DNA from: Metridium senile
Taxonomy: Eukaryota > Cnidaria > Anthozoa > Actiniaria > Metridiidae
Assembly: GCA_949775045.1 (NCBI GenBank)
Contig: OX459096.1
Span: 39,900,158 to 39,964,157 of the forward strand
Direction of reading: 5' to 3'
DNA: 64,000 nt
Made by a program: the position numbers and the translations under genes. The notes beneath the pieces are model-generated. The model was given only the letters and a program-made list of their open reading frames with translations, did no database searches and had not been told where the DNA came from. This document shows, piece after piece, positions 59,801 through 64,000 of the stretch; positions within the stretch are counted from its first letter, which is position 1, and the number at the start of each line of letters is the position of its first letter.

Positions 59801-62463
59801 ACCCAACAATACAAAAGTTTTCCTCTCTTATTGATGCTATCTTGAGTGTACCCATCCCCACCGGTAATAATTGGTCGTAAGAACCAAATTATCGTAAGAA
59901 CCATATTATCGTAAGAACCAAATTATCGTAAGAACGATATCATCGTAAGAACCAAATTATCGTAAGAACCATATCATCGTAAGAGCCATATTATCGTAAG
60001 AGCCATATTATCGTAAGAGCCATATTATCGTAAGAACCATATTATCGTAAGAGCCATATTATCGTAAGAACCATATCATCGTAAGAGCCATCTTATCGTA
60101 AGAGCCATCTTATCGTAAGAACCATATTATCGTAAGAGCCATATTATCGTAAGAACCATATTATCGTAAGAATAACCATATTATCATAAGAACCATATTA
60201 TCGTAAGGAGCACAAACAATGCAAAGTAAAGACACAGCAAAATTTGATTTAATTTATCGTACCTTAACATGATCACCCTCGTTAACTATCACAATAAAGG
60301 ACTTATCATGACTGATAAATATACCACGCGCGTCAGGCCAGTCACGCGCGCGACCTGAACATGCTAAGGCTGGAACTGTAGGATCAGGAAGAAGTGTTCT
60401 GGCTGATAACCGTCTCTTGTAAGCGTCAGTAAGATCATTAATCCCATAATAATCGCCTTTGTAATCACCTTTTTATGATAAAAGATAGACTTGCTTAGAA
60501 CTGAGGGTATCTAATAACCTCAATTCCAAACTACACCATGGAATAATTACTAGAGAAAGCATTTTATTATCATATAGGTCAGTATCATCATCATCATAGG
60601 TAGACTATCATCACTTCCATCATTACTACAACTATCACCACCATCATCTATACAACTATCTACCACCATCATCAATACAACTATCACCACCATCACCACC
60701 ATCATCAATACCAGAAAAACAATCATCATTACCACCAGAACCACCATCATCACTACAACTATCACCACCATCATCAATACCACTATCTACCGCCATCATC
60801 ATTACCAGCAAAACAATCATCTTTTAATACCACGAGAACCACCACCAACACCACCACCACCATTACCAGCAACACCATCATCATTACCACGAGCACCATC
60901 ATCATTACCACGAGCACCATCACCATTACCAGCAACACCTGCATCACTACCACGAGCATCATCATCATTACATGCAACACCATCATCACTACCACGAGCA
61001 CCACCATCATTACCAGCAACACCTGCATCATTACCACGAGCACCATCATCGTTATTATCCTTCCATACTATTTTAGATTAACACAAATTAAAAGATGGTT
61101 CATTCACCTTTTAGTCTACATAGCGCTAACCTAATAGCGTGTTCAACTCCTCGTCGTTCCTGCCTTGAACTTGATGCAGGAAGTCTGTAACCTTTCAGAG
61201 ATCGTAGAGCAGTCATTCGCGTTGATTTTGCATATTTAGCATCAAAGTCCGCTTTAACAATCCCTTGGGTGTTAATATCTTTCGTATGATATTCAGAAAC
61301 TTTAAAATCATGAAGATCATTGATGATTTTGTCGAATAGAAGACTGAAAACTTCATATGTTTCTTTATCTCCTGCGATAACGCCAGACTTTCTATCCCAA
61401 GGATTGCCAGGACAGTCTATACCAACTTGTATCGCTCTTTCCAGGGTAAATCCTCCAACGGTCTTCTTGTGCCTGTAAAAGAAAAAATTCTGATCGAACC
61501 AGTGCAGAACAAATTCCTTTATACGCTGGATACGTATATGTTTAGTTGGATAATGACGGGGGCGTAAGGGGGGATCGGAAACCGCAAAACCGTACAAAAA
61601 ATAGACAACTTTAAAACCGCAATAAAAAAAAACTTGACCAAAACAAAACAAACGGAAGTGAAATGATCTGAATGATTATTTGTCCCCGTAGTAAAACGTT
61701 AATCACCGTTTACCGAGTCCGAAAATGACAAAGAAACCGCAAACCGCTCAGTTTTGCAAAGCCGCACTTATAAATGAAAAAAAAAAAACATAACCGCAAA
61801 CCCCTTACGCCCCCTCGATAATTCTTTGAATAACTAGCTGTTTGAATATGCAATAATTTTCAGGCCTGGACCTTTTTCAATGAAAATGTATCGTTCATAC
61901 AAATTCATCTTAATTAATTAAGCTCTTTAACAATTATGCGCCATAAAAGTCGCCGTAAGGAGGAGTAAGCCGTAAAAGTTGAGGTGAATATCGATGAATA
62001 AGAACCTAGAGAAAGTCGAGATACAGCGTGTTTCTAAAAGCGCGATAAGATGCACGTGAATATCGAAGAATTTTCGGGAGCTCTCGAACCAATCCGCAGT
62101 GCACCGGATCTTTTATATATATTTATACTAATTTGCTTTAGTGCGGAATCAAATAAGTTTGATTAAAAATTGTGCTTACTTGAGTACTTCATAGATTTCT
62201 GGTGTCAAATTAGCAGCCATTAAACTATTGTGTAAACTTAAATCAGGATAATTATCATAAGCTTCAGGACGCACAAAGCTGTGTTTTCGGACCCAATCTG
62301 CGGATTCTTTGTGAGTTTCTTTCCAAACTTCATAAATTTCCTTTGATATGTATGCACCGCAAGAAACGACAGTAAGTACAGCAAACATCTTAGGAAAAAG
62401 AACTAGTTGTGAGCTAGTTTCCACAAACAAGAGATCGAAATAATTTAGTAACCCGGAGTCCAT
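56868..62463 (-). CDS. Creatine-kinase-like phosphagen kinase homologue lacking most catalytic residues
   Basis: Minus strand, seven exons in consistent phase: 62463-62180, 61472-61108, 60468-60263, 59408-59205, 58640-58586, 58197-58127, 57023-56868 (TAG); 446 aa. The fold is recognisable throughout: NYPDLSLHNSLMAANLTPE near 71, GVIAGDKETYEVFSLLFDKI at 125-144, GRARDWPDARGIF at 255-267, HLGYIVSDPVNLGTAL at 325-340, and the C-terminal helix IKGVHKLIQLEMVLEKG. By alignment with creatine kinase numbering only Arg130 is kept (Arg180). Arg132 is Thr182, Trp228 is Ile277, the catalytic Glu232 is Gly281, Arg236 is Lys285, the reactive Cys283 is Asp332, Arg292 is Asp341 and Arg320 is probably Cys369. 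An N-terminal extension has a hydrophobic stretch (residues 19-39), placed like a mitochondrial creatine kinase presequence but poor in Arg. With intact frame and splice sites it looks like a working gene for a pseudoenzyme rather than a pseudogene. Confidence 0.9.
57072..57190. mobile_element. Near-perfect foldback element in the kinase-like gene's last intron
   Basis: AAAACGTAGATGATACAACA continuing TTTGATAGCCT is matched by the exact inverted AGGCTATCAAATGTTGTATC + ATCTACGTTTTC. Arms are about 31 bp around a CCTAGG-centred loop. It starts about 50 bp upstream of the last exon's acceptor in gene order. Confidence 0.93.
58915..58995. repeat. 12-bp array (GAAGCACGACGC)n
   Basis: About five copies of GAAGCACGA(C/T)G(C/T) in the intron between the fourth and fifth exons of the kinase-like gene. 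The same 12-mer occurs once at about 56434. Confidence 0.85.
59870..60206. repeat. 17-bp array (ATTATCGTAAGAACCAT)n
   Basis: Roughly 20 copies of a 17-bp unit, TTATCGTAAGA(A/G)CCATA, with A/G and C/T variants. It lies in the intron between exons 3 and 4 of the kinase-like gene and ends about 57 bp from exon 60468-60263. Confidence 0.95.
60570..61060. repeat. (CAT/CAC)n and ACCACGAGCACCATCATC array
   Basis: Imperfect CAT/CAC triplets, with longer units such as CATTACCAGCAACACC and TTACCACGAGCACCATCATC repeating through 60850-61050. It fills most of the intron between exons 2 and 3 of the kinase-like gene. Confidence 0.92.
61553..61818. mobile_element. MITE, family 4 relative (GGGGGCGTAAGGGG ends)
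   Basis: ACGGGGGCGTAAGGGGGG and CCCCTTACGCCCCCTCG are inverted ends. The interior is rich in AAACCGCAAA motifs, the complement of the GCGGTTT motifs in the element at 50540. It lies in the first intron of the kinase-like gene. Confidence 0.85.
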
Positions 62464-63444
62464 CTACGACTGAACTCATTTTTGGTTTTATGACGTATAA
62501 TTGCAATTATGACGTAACAATTTAATTTCTTTCGCAGTTGTGGGTGATAATTAATTATACTCTCAAGGCATGTTTCTGCTTAACTTCGAAGAACGATAGT
62601 TAGATTTATTTATTAGGTGTTTTGCGAATAAGAAATTACTGATATTGTTTTTCCCGCCGCAAAATCTAGTATCTAGTGGAAAAAAGCGAAACTGAAAAAA
62701 AGACGGAATTTGAAAGAAGATTTATAATGATAGCGCGCGCACCACAGGGAACCCAATGCTGATACACACATTATCTACATATTAAAACGTTTCTCGAAAA
62801 TTTTTGATGTTTCTTATCAATTTGATGATTTCATAGCATAGAATTCCGTCAGCCTTAATAATATAACGTGTTAACATAAATTTAGAATATTTTCTTGGTA
62901 TTTGCAGACAAGGTCGTTTTGATTTTACAACCGCTGAAACACCCAGGTGTTTCAAATTACCACAAATTACCACAGGAAGAGTACCACTGCTTCACAAAGT
63001 GTATTCAAATGCTGTAAAGCCTATTGTCAAAGAGTATTTGAATCATTGGAGTAAAAAAAAAAACATATTTTGTTCTTATTGGGCCAGTTAATTCGTATGA
63101 ATTCATGTAAAAATTAAAAAAAAAAGTTGCTCGAAATCGGAAAAGTTCCCAATAGTTGCCGAGCCGACTGGGAACGAGGTTGGAGCCGACTTGTGGACAG
63201 TCCTACTTTGCAGTAAACTGTGCAATCTAGATGGAAAATTAGTATTATTTTCCATATACAATTGTATTTGATTGTACCTATTTTAATGTTTAACTTCATA
63301 TAAGTTTATATAAAATCTTAACAAACAGGTTTTACAGTCGTCCGAAATTAATACGCACAATGTACATTATCAGATTATGTTGTAAACCTGGAAGGAAGTG
63401 ATGTCGTCACAAACCGCGTAAAACTGGTAACGAGTCTATCTACA
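62464..63444. other. Divergent intergenic region with a duplicated TTATGACGTA
   Basis: About 980 bp between the kinase-like gene (leftward) and the next gene (rightward). TTATGACGTA occurs at 62488-62497 and again at 62507-62516, 19 bp apart and 25-55 bp upstream of the kinase-like ATG; each holds a CRE/ATF-like half site (TGACGTA). Nothing else recognisable is seen. Confidence 0.45.
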
Positions 63445-63819
63445 ATGGCTGACGATGGAAGCGGTTCAACTGTGAGGCGGCGCAATAATTCCGCTTTAAA
63501 TGGAGGTTAGGACTAGATGTTTTATAAACAAGTCAAGAGCGTGTTGGTTTTCATTTTTCTTGTATTTTCAGGTGTTAAAGTGAATCATTTTAATCAAATT
63601 AACGATGCTGTTCGATTGCAAGAGCTTCGACGACGAACTGATGTTAGTAGCTAATCTCGTGACATCCTTTCTCTCCGGGAACCCACTATTAACCATAAGA
63701 TCTCTTTTACAGGAACTTCGTACAAACATCTTGGAACAGATTGATAGCCAGCTAACAGATCTTTTTGACGATGTTATCACAGGATCTGAACAAAATGAAG
63801 ATTTGATCGATGGGTTTAG
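63445..63819 (+). CDS. Unrecognised gene, first three exons (continues past window)
   Basis: ATG at 63445 has a strong start context (ACAATGGCT). Proposed exons are 63445-63505, 63572-63642 and 63713-63819, with phases 1, 0 and 2 and donors GGAG|GTTAGG, CTGAT|GTTAGT and TTTAG|GTAAAT. The second intron would be only 70 nt. The predicted N terminus begins MADDGSGSTVRRRNNSALNG, then a stretch with LQELRRRTDELRTNILEQID and QLTDLFDDVITGSEQN. The Leu spacing suggests a coiled-coil or helical-bundle protein of about 80 residues so far. If the 70-nt intron is not removed, the frame from 63572 stops at TAA (about 63651), which favours splicing. I do not recognise the family. Confidence 0.6.
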
Positions 63820-64000
63820 GTAAATCTTGTTTTGATTAATCAAAGTTCATTCTTATAAAAGACTCTATTCAATCGATTTAACCTTTTTTTGTTGTCGTTT
63901 AATGTAAATTTGTAACAATCACGATACTCAATTATATTTATTATTATAAACAGTACATTTTATTCATTAAAATTCGAGCATTTTATTTTCAAACTTCCTT

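Noticed and set aside
60550..61049. Val/Met-rich frames resembling membrane proteins
   Set aside because: They translate the CAT/CAC array in an intron of the kinase-like gene.

Overview
The window is animal nuclear DNA: AT-rich, with GT-AG introns, many tandem arrays and many short foldback (MITE-like) elements. The gene content (Not- and Rough-type homeobox genes, an adhesion GPCR, a full-length DPH6) and the repeat types suggest an invertebrate, most likely an anthozoan cnidarian. That assignment is inference. Six genes could be rebuilt exon by exon with consistent reading phase, and the first exons of a seventh can be seen.

Layout. 3-10979 (+): last 15 exons of an adhesion GPCR (GAIN/GPS, seven membrane segments, long tail), closest by eye to CELSR/Flamingo. 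11-14.8 kb: 3' flank with satellite-like repeats. 14843-17833 (-): two-exon Rough-type homeobox gene. 17.9-27.4 kb: gene-free DNA with foldback elements, a minisatellite inside an element, and a (GA)n run. 27445-41660 (-): DPH6, diphthine-ammonia ligase, 17 exons, 699 aa; its introns hold a 3.3-kb satellite and a 63-bp repeat copied from an exon end. 41661-41906: a compact divergent promoter. 41907-47884 (+): SAE1, SUMO-activating enzyme subunit 1, 9 exons, 345 aa. 47.9-51.3 kb: dense MITEs. 51367-53261 (-): two-exon Not-type homeobox gene. 53.3-56.8 kb: gene-free. 56868-62463 (-): a 446-aa phosphagen (creatine) kinase homologue that has lost nearly all catalytic residues. 63445-63819 (+): first three exons of an unrecognised gene that runs off the window.

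The genes do not form one pathway. DPH6 (translation-factor modification) and SAE1 (SUMO activation) are housekeeping genes sharing a promoter region. Rough and Not are ANTP-class developmental regulators on the same strand about 35 kb apart, both carrying an N-terminal eh1-type repression motif. The observations most worth following are the intact kinase homologue without a catalytic site, the DPH6 exon end that has become an in-frame repeat with duplicated splice donors, and a satellite that puts dozens of 5' splice-site look-alikes on the sense strand of a DPH6 intron.
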